The notes: a model not told the origin generated them from the sequence alone. 64,000 bases of DNA from Streptococcus sp. 29887 (GCF_032595075.1 NZ_CP118735.1:1206001-1270000), one strand, 5' to 3'; shown: positions 8,715 to 18,040, counted from the stretch's first letter. Numbers and translations: made by a program.

Positions 8715-8720
8715 ATTATA
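8715..8720 (-). promoter_or_regulatory. -10 box of the TraX operon promoter
   Basis: TATAAT on the minus strand with the same distance to the upstream TGTAA half-site as in the twin promoter at 7732-7737 and no recognisable -35. Confidence 0.6.
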
Positions 8721-8743
8721 GAAAATATTCTTTCTGTACTCAC

Positions 8744-8779
8744 TTACAGTTCTGACATGTAAACTTACAGCTTTGTAAG
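8744..8779 (-). promoter_or_regulatory. Tandem BceR-type operator, TraX operon
   Basis: Strong site TTACA-AAGC-TGTAA (8765-8778) and, 7 nt on, the weaker TGTCA-GAAC-TGTAA (8744-8757). The layout is identical to the operator at 7761-7796, so the same regulator is expected to control both operons. Confidence 0.75.
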
Positions 8780-8788
8780 GAAAGAAAA

Positions 8789-8812
8789 AAAGACACCATT
8801 TTAGGCATCTTT
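8789..8812 (-). terminator. Terminator of the ATP-grasp/esterase operon
   Basis: Stem aaagatgcc/ggtgtcttt with one wobble and a minus-strand T run, just after the ATP-grasp stop codon. Confidence 0.75.
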
Positions 8813-8821
8813 CAATTCATT

Positions 8822-9988
8822 CTATTTTGTTAAACCAATATAGGCAATCATGTCATCCAACACTTCCTTGCTCTCTGTCACAAGGAGGTAGGCATCATTT
8901 CCTTGCAATTCCGCAAAGGCGTCTGGCATGCGTTTAACAGTCTTAATCTTATCAGCAAATTTCTGATGAATATCATCTGCTGAGTGGACATAATCTGTTG
9001 TATCACGACGAGTTGCCACCAAGCAGTATTGTGAATCGAATCGTCTTTCTTCAACATCACCACCTGTTACAATGTTTGCGTAATCACGGAAAAGGTCGAT
9101 AGAATGGGCATAGTTGTAAGCTTCAACTGTGAAACCACCCGCCATACGGTTATTGTATTCAATGGCAATGTAGTCGTCCCCATCCTTGAAAAATTCAATA
9201 TGGAAGAAACGTTCTCTCATACCAAATGCCTTGATAATAGATCTGCCATATTCCACCAACTTTGGATCTAATTCCTTCTCGATAAAGTAGGCATTGTCCT
9301 TCTTGGTTTGCATCAATTCAAACGGTGTGTGAGTATAGGTCAAGCCTGTTTCAAAAATAACATTGCCGTCATGGTCTAACAAACCATCATAAGTAGTGAT
9401 AATACTTGAATTGACGAATTTTTCAAAGAAATAGACAGTGGTTCTATCCCAGTTTTCAATAAATCGATCAAAATCTTCTTTATTTTCGATTTTGAAGGTA
9501 CCAGATGCACCAACACCGTTATCTGGCTTAGCAATCATGGGGAATCCAACATTCTTCAAGGCTCTACCAAAATCACGTTCTGTTTTGACAACAACACCAG
9601 GAACGACTGGAACACCTGCTTTTTTGAAATATTTTTTCATCTCAGACTTAAATTTAGTCTTTTTCAGGTGTTTTGGCTTAGCTCCAAAGATATTAAATTG
9701 TTCACGGAGAGCCGCATCGATTTCCAACCAATGCTCGTTGTGGGATTCCACACGGTCAATCGGACCATGCTTGTATATCAAGAAGGCAGCTGCACGCTTG
9801 ACTTCATCAATATTTTCCAAATCTTCCACACGGAAGTATTCTGTAAGGGCATGGCGGAGCTCCTCAGGCAGTTGGTCGTAGGGTTCTTGCCCGATACCTA
9901 GAACTGTAACGCCTTCTTTTTTAGCCAATTCAATGGTGAAAGGTTGAAAATTTTCTGGATAAAAAGGGGAAATAACGAGATAATTCAT
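8822..9988 (-). CDS. ATP-grasp domain protein (carboxylate-amine ligase-like)
   Basis: A 388-residue protein with an N-terminal pre-ATP-grasp fold and a central ATP-grasp domain: KTKFKSEMKKYFKKAGVPVVPG, then FPMIAKPDNGVGASGTFKI (nucleotide loop) and AIEYNNRMAGG (metal ligands Glu and Asn). It resembles the large-subunit-like ATP-grasp proteins often annotated as carbamoyl-phosphate synthase L-like; the true substrate is unknown. It is the last gene of an operon with two alpha/beta-hydrolase esterases (gaps of 17 and about 20 nt), so the three may build and cleave or transfer one ester- or amide-linked compound. Ribosome site AAAGGA precedes the ATG. Confidence 0.8.
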   Translation of the reverse strand: MNYLVISPFYPENFQPFTIELAKKEGVTVLGIGQEPYDQLPEELRHALTEYFRVEDLENIDEVKRAAAFLIYKHGPIDRVESHNEHWLEIDAALREQFNIFGAKPKHLKKTKFKSEMKKYFKKAGVPVVPGVVVKTERDFGRALKNVGFPMIAKPDNGVGASGTFKIENKEDFDRFIENWDRTTVYFFEKFVNSSIITTYDGLLDHDGNVIFETGLTYTHTPFELMQTKKDNAYFIEKELDPKLVEYGRSIIKAFGMRERFFHIEFFKDGDDYIAIEYNNRMAGGFTVEAYNYAHSIDLFRDYANIVTGGDVEERRFDSQYCLVATRRDTTDYVHSADDIHQKFADKIKTVKRMPDAFAELQGNDAYLLVTESKEVLDDMIAYIGLTK

Positions 9989-10005
9989 AGGTAGTCCTTT
10001 CTAGC

Positions 10006-10752
10006 TTATAGTCCGATTGAGTGGAGGAAGAATGGCATTTGTTTTCTCCACCAAACCCAGTCGTGCGCCACATCCGTGCCCCAGGTATCGAACCAAGCTG
10101 GGATATTCTTCTCTTCAAAGGCACGTTTGAGGTTATAGAATGAGTCCAAGCCGTCTTGTTCCCAATCGCCCAAACCTGTGCAGACGATGATATCAGCCTG
10201 ACGGTACTTATCAATAAACCAGCCGTCGTTTTGGTTCCAGATATAGTCAGATGGTGAGTTTTGATAAACAGCATCGTCATTGCCATAGTCTTGATTGTTG
10301 TTGAAGAAACGAGCATCATAGACACCTGAAAGCGCGATGACTTTTGTGAAAACATCTGGATGCTGGAGGAAGAAATTCAGCGCGTGGTAGGCACCCATAG
10401 AGCAACCAGTCGTCATCATACCGTCGAACCAACCAGTTTTATGTTTGATAAATGGAATAGCTTCTTCAATCACATAGCGCTCATAAGCACGGTGAGCCTC
10501 TGCCTTATCATGAATGGATTTCCAGTCCGCCAACCAGCTTTCCTTATCATAACTGGTTAGGGTGAAAAATTGAACATGACCTGCCTCGATAGAGCCACGA
10601 CAAGCTTCAATCATCCCAAAATCCGCATACTCATTGTAAGAACCACCTGAAGAAGCAAACACTACCACAGGAATACCTGCGTGACCATAACGATTGACGT
10701 TCATTTCACGACCAAGGTTTCCTGACCAATGACTTAAAAATTCTACATGCAT
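10006..10752 (-). CDS. Alpha/beta-hydrolase fold esterase
   Basis: About 248 residues. The nucleophile elbow is GCSMGAYHAL with Ser as catalytic residue; the C-terminal TDVAHDWVWW supplies the His. It belongs to the esterase D-like putative esterase group (starch-binding esterase-like lipases). I place the start at the second ATG, because AGGAG sits 7 nt before it and only 1 nt before the upstream ATG at 10758. Middle gene of the three-gene operon with another esterase upstream and an ATP-grasp protein downstream. Substrate not known. Confidence 0.78.
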   Translation of the reverse strand: MHVEFLSHWSGNLGREMNVNRYGHAGIPVVVFASSGGSYNEYADFGMIEACRGSIEAGHVQFFTLTSYDKESWLADWKSIHDKAEAHRAYERYVIEEAIPFIKHKTGWFDGMMTTGCSMGAYHALNFFLQHPDVFTKVIALSGVYDARFFNNNQDYGNDDAVYQNSPSDYIWNQNDGWFIDKYRQADIIVCTGLGDWEQDGLDSFYNLKRAFEEKNIPAWFDTWGTDVAHDWVWWRKQMPFFLHSIGL

Positions 10753-10779
10753 ATTCATTCTCCTAACTATTTCGTTACA

Positions 10780-11604
10780 TTACCACTTTTCGCTTAAAAA
10801 GCGCAAGCAATCTGGCAGATAAGCTGCCCAAGCTTCTTCGTTGTGGACGGCACCGGAAACAACTTCCAAGGCGATATTATCCAAATCAATTCCACCTGCT
10901 ATCAATTGACGGTAGTAAGTTAGCGAGGAATTGATATAAGATTGCTTGATATTACCTGCCATCAGGGTTTTATCTGTATCATCCGCTTCTTCTGTTCCGA
11001 CGTAGATATAAACTCGTTGGTCCTTATCCAGTGCTTGTCGCTCAATGTAACGGTCAAAAGCTTCTTGATGGAGCCAGTTAGCTGATGAAAATACTCCCAG
11101 ACAACCGATTTGGTCCTGGTAGGCCAGTCCCATAAATTGAGTGATGTTGCCACCAAGTGATGAGCCAATCATGGCTGTGTGGCTCTTGTCAGACTTGGTG
11201 CGATAGGTTTGGTCAATAAAAGGTTTGACCACATCCATAACAAATTCGGCATATAAAGTACCCTTGCCACCAAACTGGACACCTGGAATACCCATCTCGC
11301 TAAACTTCCAGGCAGCGTATTCGTGCATACGTTCGGCACCATCATTGTCAATGGCCACGATAATCATTTTTGCAATATCAGGATTTCGCTTGATGGTCGG
11401 AATGACTTTCCAAGAATGTCCTGAAAAGGCTTCTTTACTGTACAGGACATTTTGCCCGTCATGGAAATAGACAACAGGGTAGGTTTTATCCGTATCTTCC
11501 TCATATCCTTTTGGCAATAAAACACGGACACGGCGTTTTCTAGTAGTAAATGGCACTTCCAATTCATGCGTTTTCATATCCAAATAAAAGTAGGACTTAT
11601 TCAT
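10780..11604 (-). CDS. Alpha/beta-hydrolase fold esterase (YbbA/Fes-like)
   Basis: A 274-residue putative esterase: YPVVYFHDGQNVL (oxyanion strand), MIGSSLGGNIT (nucleophile Ser in GxSxGG), and GAVHNEEAWAAYLP with the catalytic His. Similar enzymes hydrolyse acyl or siderophore esters. First gene of an operon with a second esterase and an ATP-grasp ligase. No signal peptide, so cytoplasmic. Exact substrate unknown. Confidence 0.8.
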   Translation of the reverse strand: MNKSYFYLDMKTHELEVPFTTRKRRVRVLLPKGYEEDTDKTYPVVYFHDGQNVLYSKEAFSGHSWKVIPTIKRNPDIAKMIIVAIDNDGAERMHEYAAWKFSEMGIPGVQFGGKGTLYAEFVMDVVKPFIDQTYRTKSDKSHTAMIGSSLGGNITQFMGLAYQDQIGCLGVFSSANWLHQEAFDRYIERQALDKDQRVYIYVGTEEADDTDKTLMAGNIKQSYINSSLTYYRQLIAGGIDLDNIALEVVSGAVHNEEAWAAYLPDCLRFLSEKW

Positions 11605-11751
11605 TGATATCTCTTTCTAAACAGTGTTTTTAGTATTATACCATAGATTTTCTGAAATATTCAGAAAATTTAGTTATATTACGTCATTTTTCGGATTTTC
11701 CGAACAAACTCGTTTTTTGTTTGAGTATTTTTTGATTTTAACATAGGAAAA

Positions 11752-11769
11752 AGACACCCGGAGGTGTCT
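11752..11769 (-). terminator. Terminator after trmFO
   Basis: Stem agacacc/ggtgtct with loop of four, followed by TTTTT on the minus strand, 18 nt after the stop codon. Confidence 0.8.
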
Positions 11770-11786
11770 GGGGATAGCTGATTATC

Positions 11787-13121
11787 TTAGTAAGTCAAAA
11801 ACTCTTCCAAGTCCTTGAGAGAACGCTCTGCTATTGCCTCATAACGCTCCTTCTTATCGCGGATCCGCGGACCGTCCAGCTCCTTGATGATGCCAAAGTT
11901 GACATTCATAGGCTGGAAGTGCTTGCTTTCCGTGTGGGTGATGTAGAATGGCAGAGCTCCGATAGCTGTGGTCTGTGGGAAGATGACGGGTTCTTCGCCA
12001 CGGAAGCGACGAACAGCATTGATACCGGCCACTAAGCCAGAAGCGGCAGACTCGACATAGCCTTCTACTCCTGTCATTTGACCTGCAAAGAAAAGATTTG
12101 GATTTTTCTTGGTGGCAAAGGTCTGTTCCAATAGATTTGGTGAATCCATGTAGGAATTGCGGTGCATAACACCATAACGGACAAATTCAGCATTTTCAAG
12201 TCCTGGAATCATCTGGAAGACCCGCTTCTGCTCACCCCATTTGAGATGGGTTTGGAAGCCTACGATATTGTAGAGGCTGCCAGCTGCGTTGTCCTGACGG
12301 AGTTGAACAACGGCGTAAGGTGTCTTGTATTCGCCATCACGAGGTCCCTTGTAGTCTTCTGGATATTCCAAACCAACTGGCTTCATCGGACCATACAACA
12401 TGGTTTTGATACCACGTTTGGCCATGACCTCAATAGGCATACAGCCCTCAAAGTATTTTTCTTTTTCAAAGGAGTTGAGCGGTGCTTCCTCTGCAGAAAT
12501 CAAGGCCTCATAGAAAGCGGTGAATTGCTCCTTGTTCATCGGAGCATTGAGATAGGCAGCCTCTCCCTTGTCATACCGGGACTTGAGATAAACCAAATCC
12601 ATGTTAATGGTCGAGCTATCCACAATTGGTGCTGCCGCATCGTAGAAGTAAAAACCGTCGCCACCATTGAGCGCGTGAATCTTCTCCGCCAAGGCGTCAG
12701 ATGTCAAAGGTCCCGTCGCGATGACTGTGATAGCATCTTCAGGGATTTCTGTAATCTCACCGCGAATGACCTCAATCAATGGATGATTGTGAATCTCATC
12801 TGTGACCGCTTGGGAGAAATTCTCACGGTCCATGGCCATAGCACCACCGGCAGGAACACGGTGAGCCTCTCCAGCACGCATGATGATGGAATCCAAGCGA
12901 CGCATTTCTTCCTTGAGAAGACCGACAGCATTGGTCAAACTATCACCGCGGAAGGAGTTGGAACAAACAAGCTCGGCAAACTTGTCGGTCTTGTGCTGGG
13001 GCGTCGGCTTGACACCTCGCATCTCGTAGAGTTTGACAGGAATGCCACGCTTGGCAATCTGATAAGCAGCTTCTGAGCCGGCCAAACCAGCTCCGATAAC
13101 GTTAATGTGGGTTTGAGACAT
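11787..13121 (-). CDS. trmFO: tRNA (uracil-54-C5)-methyltransferase, folate/FAD dependent
   Basis: A 444-residue flavoprotein (formerly Gid) that makes m5U54 in the T-loop of tRNAs with methylenetetrahydrofolate as carbon donor. The N-terminal FAD fold is [22 protein letters not shown] and [10 protein letters not shown] (conserved Cys) and a C-terminal MNVNFGI are typical. An in-frame ATG 51 nt upstream exists, but AGAGG lies 8 nt before the ATG at 13121, so that is the chosen start. Single-gene unit with its own terminator. Confidence 0.93.
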   Translation of the reverse strand: MSQTHINVIGAGLAGSEAAYQIAKRGIPVKLYEMRGVKPTPQHKTDKFAELVCSNSFRGDSLTNAVGLLKEEMRRLDSIIMRAGEAHRVPAGGAMAMDRENFSQAVTDEIHNHPLIEVIRGEITEIPEDAITVIATGPLTSDALAEKIHALNGGDGFYFYDAAAPIVDSSTINMDLVYLKSRYDKGEAAYLNAPMNKEQFTAFYEALISAEEAPLNSFEKEKYFEGCMPIEVMAKRGIKTMLYGPMKPVGLEYPEDYKGPRDGEYKTPYAVVQLRQDNAAGSLYNIVGFQTHLKWGEQKRVFQMIPGLENAEFVRYGVMHRNSYMDSPNLLEQTFATKKNPNLFFAGQMTGVEGYVESAASGLVAGINAVRRFRGEEPVIFPQTTAIGALPFYITHTESKHFQPMNVNFGIIKELDGPRIRDKKERYEAIAERSLKDLEEFLTY

Positions 13122-13234
13122 GAAACTAATACCTCTAGCCAGAAGACTGGCTACCGTTTGGGAATGACCCAAAACAGAACCTTTCTAAATTTTAATACCT
13201 ATCCAGTATATCAGAAAATGGCTAGAAAAGACAA

Positions 13235-13263
13235 AAACTACTCTCATAGTATGAAAGTAGTTT
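13235..13263 (-). terminator. Terminator after the NTF2-like gene
   Basis: Long stem aaactac.../...gtagttt followed by a T run on the minus strand. Confidence 0.7.
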
Positions 13264-13309
13264 GATGGAGTTTACATAATGTTTTTTATGCAAACAAATG
13301 CTATTTGGT

Positions 13310-13681
13310 TTATAAAGGGTGACTAGCGTGTTGGTGCTTGATTTTCCAACCTTGGTCATAAATAAAGCCTAGTGTGAAACGGTCTGTGACAGACTGCTCT
13401 TTTCCAATTTTTGAAAAGCTGGTATCAAAATAGGCAAAGGCACAGGTCTGGGAAGACTGAATTTCCAGATTTGAATAGCTCACTTCTACCCTATCCGTCG
13501 CAATTTCTTGAAACCAAGAAGTCACCATATCTGCCAAGTCCTTCTTACCAGACAAAGACCACTGCCTAGCCACATCGTAAATCAAAACATCGTCACAATA
13601 CAGGGACAACATGAGATCCAAATCCTTTTCCAAGACAGCTTGCTTATATAATTCCAATACTTTCTCAATCCTATTTACCAT
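13310..13681 (-). CDS. NTF2-like (SnoaL/DUF4440-type) protein
   Basis: A 123-residue single-domain protein with the cone-like NTF2 pattern: VLELYKQAVLEKDLDLMLSLY helix, then YDVARQWSLSGKKDLADMV, and three C-terminal strands ending DQGWKIKHQHASHPL. Such proteins may bind small ligands or be enzymes; no catalytic set is clear. It is last in a run with a DUF4298 protein and pcp (12-nt gap), probably co-transcribed. Confidence 0.7.
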   Translation of the reverse strand: MVNRIEKVLELYKQAVLEKDLDLMLSLYCDDVLIYDVARQWSLSGKKDLADMVTSWFQEIATDRVEVSYSNLEIQSSQTCAFAYFDTSFSKIGKEQSVTDRFTLGFIYDQGWKIKHQHASHPL

Positions 13682-13693
13682 TTCTCTCCAATC

Positions 13694-14002
13694 TTACGCA
13701 TCCAGAAAATTTGCACATTCTCTTAGCTTGGCTGCTAATTCTTTTCTATCTATAAGCAGATTATAGACACCATCTTCACTCAAGACACCGCAGGTAAGAT
13801 GTTTAAATTCCCCTCTATCAGCCAAGTCCATATCTTCTAGGAAGGTCGGACTTTGGTAATAGTCCAGTAATTTCAGATATGCTTGCTGGCTTGTTTCGAC
13901 CTGTTCTAGAAGGGATTGCAATGCTGAAACGAGCTGGAATTGGGAATGAAATATGCTTTCCATCTGCTCAACACGTTGCCTGCTCTGCCATTTTACATCC
14001 AT
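13694..14002 (-). CDS. DUF4298 family protein
   Basis: About 102 residues, cytoplasmic and helical, with the family trait LLDYYQSPTFLEDMDLAD and GVLSEDGVYNLL. Function unknown. Its ATG overlaps the pcp stop codon (TGATG); a TTG three bases earlier is an alternative start. GGAGG lies 12 nt upstream inside pcp, so it is translationally coupled. Confidence 0.75.
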   Translation of the reverse strand: MDVKWQSRQRVEQMESIFHSQFQLVSALQSLLEQVETSQQAYLKLLDYYQSPTFLEDMDLADRGEFKHLTCGVLSEDGVYNLLIDRKELAAKLRECANFLDA

Positions 14003-14649
14003 CAATGCGTCGCCCCTCCAACAGTTTTGATGTCTTCCTTGTCCGCATAGGCTACAATGGCTGAAATGGCCGCTTCTATCCCTTTGACAATCACCTCAAG
14101 GGACATGGACGGAACACCTGGCTTGTCCAATACCTGTTCAGGAAGATAGGGAATATGGAGGAAGCCTGCCTTAGTATTAGGAAAAGATTTTTCAGCCAGA
14201 TATAGGGCCTGATACATGAGATGGTTGCAAACAAAAGTGCCGGCAGTATTGGAAACAGAAGCTGGAATGCCAGCAGAACGAATGGCTTCGACCATGGCCT
14301 TGATTGGCAGGGTTGAAAAATATGCTGCTGGGCCATCTGGACGGATGGTTCTGTCAATTGGCTGCTGTCCCTCATTGTCTGGAATGCGAGCGTCATCCTG
14401 GTTAATGGCCACGCGCTCGGGTGTCAAATCTACACGTCCCCCTGCTTGTCCAATGCAAAGCACTACATCAGGTTGAAATTCTGCCATTTTTTCTTCCAGA
14501 ACACGAGCAGCCTTATCAAAAACAGTCGGAACTTCGACAATTATAATCTCTGCACCTGCTATGGTAGGGGGTAAGGACTTGATGGTTTCTAAAGCTGGAT
14601 TGATAGACTCACCACCAAAGGGATCAAAACCTGTTACTAAAATTTTCAT
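14002..14649 (-). CDS. pcp: Pyrrolidone-carboxylate peptidase
   Basis: A 215-residue cysteine peptidase that removes N-terminal pyroglutamate from peptides. [18 protein letters not shown] opens the protein; [12 protein letters not shown] carries the catalytic Cys and GFLHIPYLP the catalytic His. The open frame extends 43 codons further upstream, but TTTTGGAGGAAATTG before the ATG at 14649 fixes the start. The first 26 nt overlap the end of the methyltransferase gene. Confidence 0.92.
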   Translation of the reverse strand: MKILVTGFDPFGGESINPALETIKSLPPTIAGAEIIIVEVPTVFDKAARVLEEKMAEFQPDVVLCIGQAGGRVDLTPERVAINQDDARIPDNEGQQPIDRTIRPDGPAAYFSTLPIKAMVEAIRSAGIPASVSNTAGTFVCNHLMYQALYLAEKSFPNTKAGFLHIPYLPEQVLDKPGVPSMSLEVIVKGIEAAISAIVAYADKEDIKTVGGATH

Positions 14650-15412
14650 CAATTTCCTCCAAAATGATTTCTCCATAATGAAATTTTTGATTTGGTCTGA
14701 CATGACGTTCAAAGCCGAATTCTTCAAAAACTTCATCTCTAAAATGAGCCTTGATAATGATTTTTCTTCTGGCCACACGCCTGCATTCTTTCAAAAAATC
14801 TTCAGACAGGGCCGAATAATTGGCAAATGGTTTCAGACCATCAAGATTATCCGATTCCTTTATCTCCTGCGAAAACATGGGATCAACATAAATCACATCG
14901 ACTGACTGGTCTGCTTGTGTCAGTAAGTAAGTCAGACTGTCCGTCCAAATCGTCTGAATAGAGCGCATGGCTTGATTAACCGCTTCATTGCCACTATCAA
15001 ACTCTTTCAGGCCGCGGCTCACCATAAAATGAATAAGCTGTGAACTTTCCAAGGCTGTCACCTGATGTCCCGCACTAGCTAGGACAATACTATCAGAAGC
15101 CAGCCCCATGGTACAGTCAAGGACGGTATGTTTATCAGGTCCTAGCAATTCCAAAAGCGGATCCCTTCCAGACTTGATACGCAAGATAGCTGTGTCAGGG
15201 TGGAAAAAGAAGCGTTGTCCATTTTTTTCTTCCAAAACTAGCTGGTCCTGATAGACCACAAGCACCGCGTCAGCTTCTGTTTCTGCTAGAATGGACTGGA
15301 CTGACCTCTTACGACGGTCTTGATAGTCTAGATTGAGCTGCGCTGCTATTTCCCGAGCCTGTAAAATCAGGTTTTGGTTCATACGAAGACTGGTTGTGAC
15401 GATTATTTTCAT
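14624..15412 (-). CDS. Class I SAM-dependent methyltransferase, RsmJ-like
   Basis: A 262-residue protein. The SAM site is [17 protein letters not shown] and the later [12 protein letters not shown] matches the DPM(Y/F) loop of the RsmJ/YhiQ group, which methylates guanosine of 16S rRNA in Gammaproteobacteria; the Firmicute relatives have not been tied to a target in my knowledge. Overlaps pcp by 26 nt, suggesting co-translation. No strong ribosome site precedes the ATG. Confidence 0.7.
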   Translation of the reverse strand: MKIIVTTSLRMNQNLILQAREIAAQLNLDYQDRRKRSVQSILAETEADAVLVVYQDQLVLEEKNGQRFFFHPDTAILRIKSGRDPLLELLGPDKHTVLDCTMGLASDSIVLASAGHQVTALESSQLIHFMVSRGLKEFDSGNEAVNQAMRSIQTIWTDSLTYLLTQADQSVDVIYVDPMFSQEIKESDNLDGLKPFANYSALSEDFLKECRRVARRKIIIKAHFRDEVFEEFGFERHVRPNQKFHYGEIILEEIDENFSNRF

Positions 15413-15467
15413 AAGTCTATTGTACCAGAAATACTGAAAATGTAGTCTTCATTTTGTAGAAATAACT

Positions 15468-16337
15468 CTACTCTGGCACTACAACCTTCAAACGAATATC
15501 TGTCGGTTGCAGTACTTTTTGAACTTGCACAAGGAAAGCAAGACCATTGTCTGATGGGGCATACTGAAAAGTCAGGTTGATAACTTTTTCTGTAAAGTCA
15601 TCCCCGTAACTTTCCACATATTGCTTGCTTTCGATAAAGTGAATGTAGTTGTTCAGCTTTTCTTGGAGTTTGAGGAGGTGTTGTTTTTCTAGTGGTTTTC
15701 GCCATTTGTTGCTATCTAGCAATAACATTTCCAAATGATTTTCTATAACTCCTATAGAATCAATTTTGGTTGGATCAAGTTCAATCGGAAAAATTTCTTC
15801 AAGAGATGGGACTACTTGGGGTTTGTTGGCTAATTCCTTAAGCTTATTCATAATCCTATCAATTGTTGTTTTGTCATACTCAAGAAATTCTGGTGTTTCA
15901 CTCATCCAAGCACAAACCGCTCCATATCGAACCGATTCTGTTTCCAAAGGCATCTTGACAACTTTTTCAAAAAAAATCGGAACAAATTGTTCAAGTTCAA
16001 TAATAAAAGGAAGGTTATTGTAGCTACTTAATAACCATTTCTGAATTTTAAAATATTGAGAGACCTGATACAATTTATTTATCTCACCACTTGCTACAAA
16101 ATCTTTTAGAATATTTTCTGTGCGACGAACGATATCTCTATCTCCCTCTTCATACAAAGGAAACAAACAGTATCTTATCAAAACCTCCATATCTGTAATA
16201 CCTTCAAAGAAAGATTCTCGATGACGAATCATAAATTCGCCATCACCAAGAAACACTTCATCCTCTTTACCTTCTTTTATGGCTTGCTTATATTTCTCAA
16301 GTTCCCAACCTGTTTTAACTGGCTGATAGTCTTTCAT
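15468..16337 (-). CDS. Putative immunity protein with shared C-terminal domain (copy 3)
   Basis: A 289-residue protein. The last ~95 residues, from DSIGVIENHLEML to LKVVVPE, are nearly identical to the ends of the genes at 16834 and 19126 and resemble what is catalogued as DUF6572. The N-terminal two thirds (helical, with RHRESFFEGI and IRYCLFPLYEEGD) are unrelated to those genes and not recognised. It directly follows the toxin tail at 16337 (TAATG overlap of stop and start), the usual place of an immunity gene. GGAGG precedes the ATG. Confidence 0.65.
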   Translation of the reverse strand: MKDYQPVKTGWELEKYKQAIKEGKEDEVFLGDGEFMIRHRESFFEGITDMEVLIRYCLFPLYEEGDRDIVRRTENILKDFVASGEINKLYQVSQYFKIQKWLLSSYNNLPFIIELEQFVPIFFEKVVKMPLETESVRYGAVCAWMSETPEFLEYDKTTIDRIMNKLKELANKPQVVPSLEEIFPIELDPTKIDSIGVIENHLEMLLLDSNKWRKPLEKQHLLKLQEKLNNYIHFIESKQYVESYGDDFTEKVINLTFQYAPSDNGLAFLVQVQKVLQPTDIRLKVVVPE

Positions 16338-16708
16338 TAATTATTACCTCCTACCCATTGGTTTATCCGGACAATCCCCTCTGTTGGATAAGTCTGACTT
16401 GTAGTAACATTAGGAATAAAAACATTAGGATTTTTTATTTCATAATATCCCTTTTCTGCAATTGAAGCTTGGAAGTCTTCATATGAATGCCCTCGCATAT
16501 CAATAGTAGGCATAAGTAGCTCACTCTCAGAATTTGTCATATCAGCCCCTGACCAAGTTTTAGCCCCTGGAATATTAAGTGGATTCGAACCTGGTGTATC
16601 ACCATTGACAAATGATACCAAGTCGTTATCTATAACATTTTGAACCCATTCGGGTGTATATTTAACTTGTTTCAAAATGGATGCGAGAGAAAACAACTCC
16701 AATCTCAT
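16337..16708 (-). CDS. Orphan polymorphic-toxin C-terminal tail on a captured start
   Basis: About 123 residues. The first 15 (MRLELFSLASILKQV) lie inside the direct repeat that also occurs at 18950-19110 and carry their own AGGAGTGGGA ribosome site; the following part, with SFVNGDTPGSNPLNIPGAKT, is unique and reads as the C-terminal domain of a secreted toxin. No toxin family is recognised. Its stop overlaps the start of the immunity gene at 15468-16337. It may be translated as a short toxin without any secretion domain, or be a silent cassette. Confidence 0.5.
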   Translation of the reverse strand: MRLELFSLASILKQVKYTPEWVQNVIDNDLVSFVNGDTPGSNPLNIPGAKTWSGADMTNSESELLMPTIDMRGHSYEDFQASIAEKGYYEIKNPNVFIPNVTTSQTYPTEGIVRINQWVGGNN

Positions 16709-17135
16709 TCCCACTCCTAGGCTCCGCTTTAAACCAATCCTAGCCCAGCTTCTTATGTATCAATGAAGAATATTTCTACCCTCCTATTATACCAAAAAAT
16801 CCAGACAAAGTGACCCTGTCTGGACTTAAAACTCTACTCTGGCACAACAACCTTCAAATGAATATCTGTTGGCTGTAGAACTTTTTGAACTTGCACAAGG
16901 AAAGCAAGACCGTTATCCGACGGAGCATACTGGAAAGTAAGATTGATAACTTTTTCTGTAAAGTCATCACCGTAACCTTCCACATACTGCTTGCTTTCGA
17001 TAAAGTGAATGTAGTTGTTCAGCTTCTTCTGGAGTTTGAGGAGGTGGTCTTGTTCAGTGTCAGGAAGCCATTCGTTCCCATCTGCTAGTAATAATTCAAG
17101 ATGACCGTCTACAACGCCGAGAGAGTCGATGGTTG
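16664..17135. repeat. Direct repeat, copy 1 (with 18955-19423)
   Basis: About 450 bp nearly identical in the same orientation at 18955-19423. It spans the start of a gene (M-R/K-LEL), a promoter-like stretch, a terminator and the last ~95 codons of the immunity gene. A third copy of only the coding part lies at 15468-15770. It is a homologous anchor for cassette exchange. Confidence 0.85.
16799..16826 (-). terminator. Terminator after immunity gene copy 2
   Basis: Stem tccagaca/tgtctgga with TTTTTT on the minus strand, inside the direct repeat; the same hairpin with a different loop stands at 19090-19116. Confidence 0.75.
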
Positions 17136-17400
17136 TTGTATCCAAATCATAGAAATTATTTTTTTCGGGTGTGATTTCATCAAACACAAGCGTCATAGCT
17201 GATTCCGACGTTCTTTGTTGGGCTTCGACAATAATCTTTCTTTTCTCAACATTGGTGAGTTTTTGATTATTACTCTCATAAACCATTGTAGAGGTATAAA
17301 CATAGAATTTCCTACCTGTTAATAATTCTCCATCAGCAGTAACTATCATCCCATCATCTAATACAAATTTAATTTTTGAATTTGTTCCTGTAATTTCCAT
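16834..17400 (-). CDS. Imm74-like immunity protein with shared C-terminal domain (copy 2)
   Basis: A 188-residue protein. Residues 1-80 (EITGTNSKIKFVLDDG, GELLTGRKFYVYTSTM, VEKRKIIVEAQQ) resemble the immunity protein 74 family; the remainder, from TIDSLGVVDGHLE on, is the shared DUF6572-like domain also found at 15468 and 19126. Lies 3 nt after the toxin tail at 17403, so that tail is its likely cognate. GAGG ribosome site. Confidence 0.68.
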   Translation of the reverse strand: MEITGTNSKIKFVLDDGMIVTADGELLTGRKFYVYTSTMVYESNNQKLTNVEKRKIIVEAQQRTSESAMTLVFDEITPEKNNFYDLDTTTIDSLGVVDGHLELLLADGNEWLPDTEQDHLLKLQKKLNNYIHFIESKQYVEGYGDDFTEKVINLTFQYAPSDNGLAFLVQVQKVLQPTDIHLKVVVPE

Positions 17401-17402
17401 TT

Positions 17403-17726
17403 TTATTGACCTCTTTCAAATATTACTGTTTCTAAACCAGTCTTAGGATCAATTGTTGTAATTTTAGTTACCTTTGGATTGTTTTTTAATCGTGGCAACT
17501 CAATATTTTCCCAAATATTTCCTTCTCGTAACTCACTACCCACAACGGCTCTAACTTCCCCAGTTACTTGCTCTGCATAAACATCTGATGCTCTTTCCCA
17601 AGCATCAATGGTAGATGTATCTTCTATATTCCAATCTTTCATAATAATACTGGTATCTTTAATTGTTGACTCCAGTGTAACACCACCTCGACTTTTAGCA
17701 ATATCTTTTGCGACATCCAGCCCCAA
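17403..17726 (-). CDS. Orphan polymorphic-toxin C-terminal tail
   Basis: 107 residues from a TTG, but the frame is open further upstream through the end of the gene at 17741 and no ATG with a ribosome site is present, so this is a 5'-truncated tail. It contains SDVYAEQVTGEVRAVVG and ELPRLKNNPKVTKITTID, a pattern seen in C-terminal domains of large secreted toxins; the fold and target are not recognised. Followed by its probable immunity gene. Confidence 0.5.
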   Translation of the reverse strand: MGLDVAKDIAKSRGGVTLESTIKDTSIIMKDWNIEDTSTIDAWERASDVYAEQVTGEVRAVVGSELREGNIWENIELPRLKNNPKVTKITTIDPKTGLETVIFERGQ

Positions 17727-17740
17727 GTTATTATTTGATA

Positions 17741-18040
17741 CTAATCCAATAGTAGATAGTCCGAAATCACCGTTTTCAAAGTATTAAGTTGTTCATTAAT
17801 CTGTTTTCTTGACTCAAAATCATTTGTCCAATAATTTATATCAGAAAGACCTCCTCTTGGCGGAAACAATTGATTATAGATAGTCATTCTTTGTCTTTTA
17901 GTCAGGTTAGGAACAGAATTTTCTATTAATTCCTGCTCTAGATGTTTTAAATAATCTACTTGAACTTGTAAACCATTTATTTTAAACTTTTCAATTAAAT
18001 AAATAAGTCCATTAATTGCATCAATTACTTCTTCTATCAT
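17741..18040 (-). CDS. Putative immunity protein for the upstream toxin tail
   Basis: A 99-residue, helix-rich cytoplasmic protein with TKRQRMTIYNQLFPPRGGLS. It follows the disrupted toxin fragment at 18063-18899 by 22 nt and has its own AGAGG site, fitting the toxin-then-immunity order. Lacks the shared C-terminal domain of the three larger immunity genes. No named family recognised. Confidence 0.55.
   Translation of the reverse strand: MIEEVIDAINGLIYLIEKFKINGLQVQVDYLKHLEQELIENSVPNLTKRQRMTIYNQLFPPRGGLSDINYWTNDFESRKQINEQLNTLKTVISDYLLLD

Noticed and set aside
13122..13172. Longer trmFO reading frame with an upstream ATG
   Set aside because: The extra 17 codons are absent from the family and AGAGG is spaced for the ATG at 13121.
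14650..14778. 43-codon N-terminal extension of pcp
   Set aside because: It overlaps the methyltransferase gene in another frame; the known pcp N-terminus and GGAGG agree on 14649.
16740..16800. Extended -10 promoter (TGGTATAAT) right after the immunity terminator
   Set aside because: The match is good, but no -35 is seen and it lies in a long repeat; not firm enough to list as a promoter.
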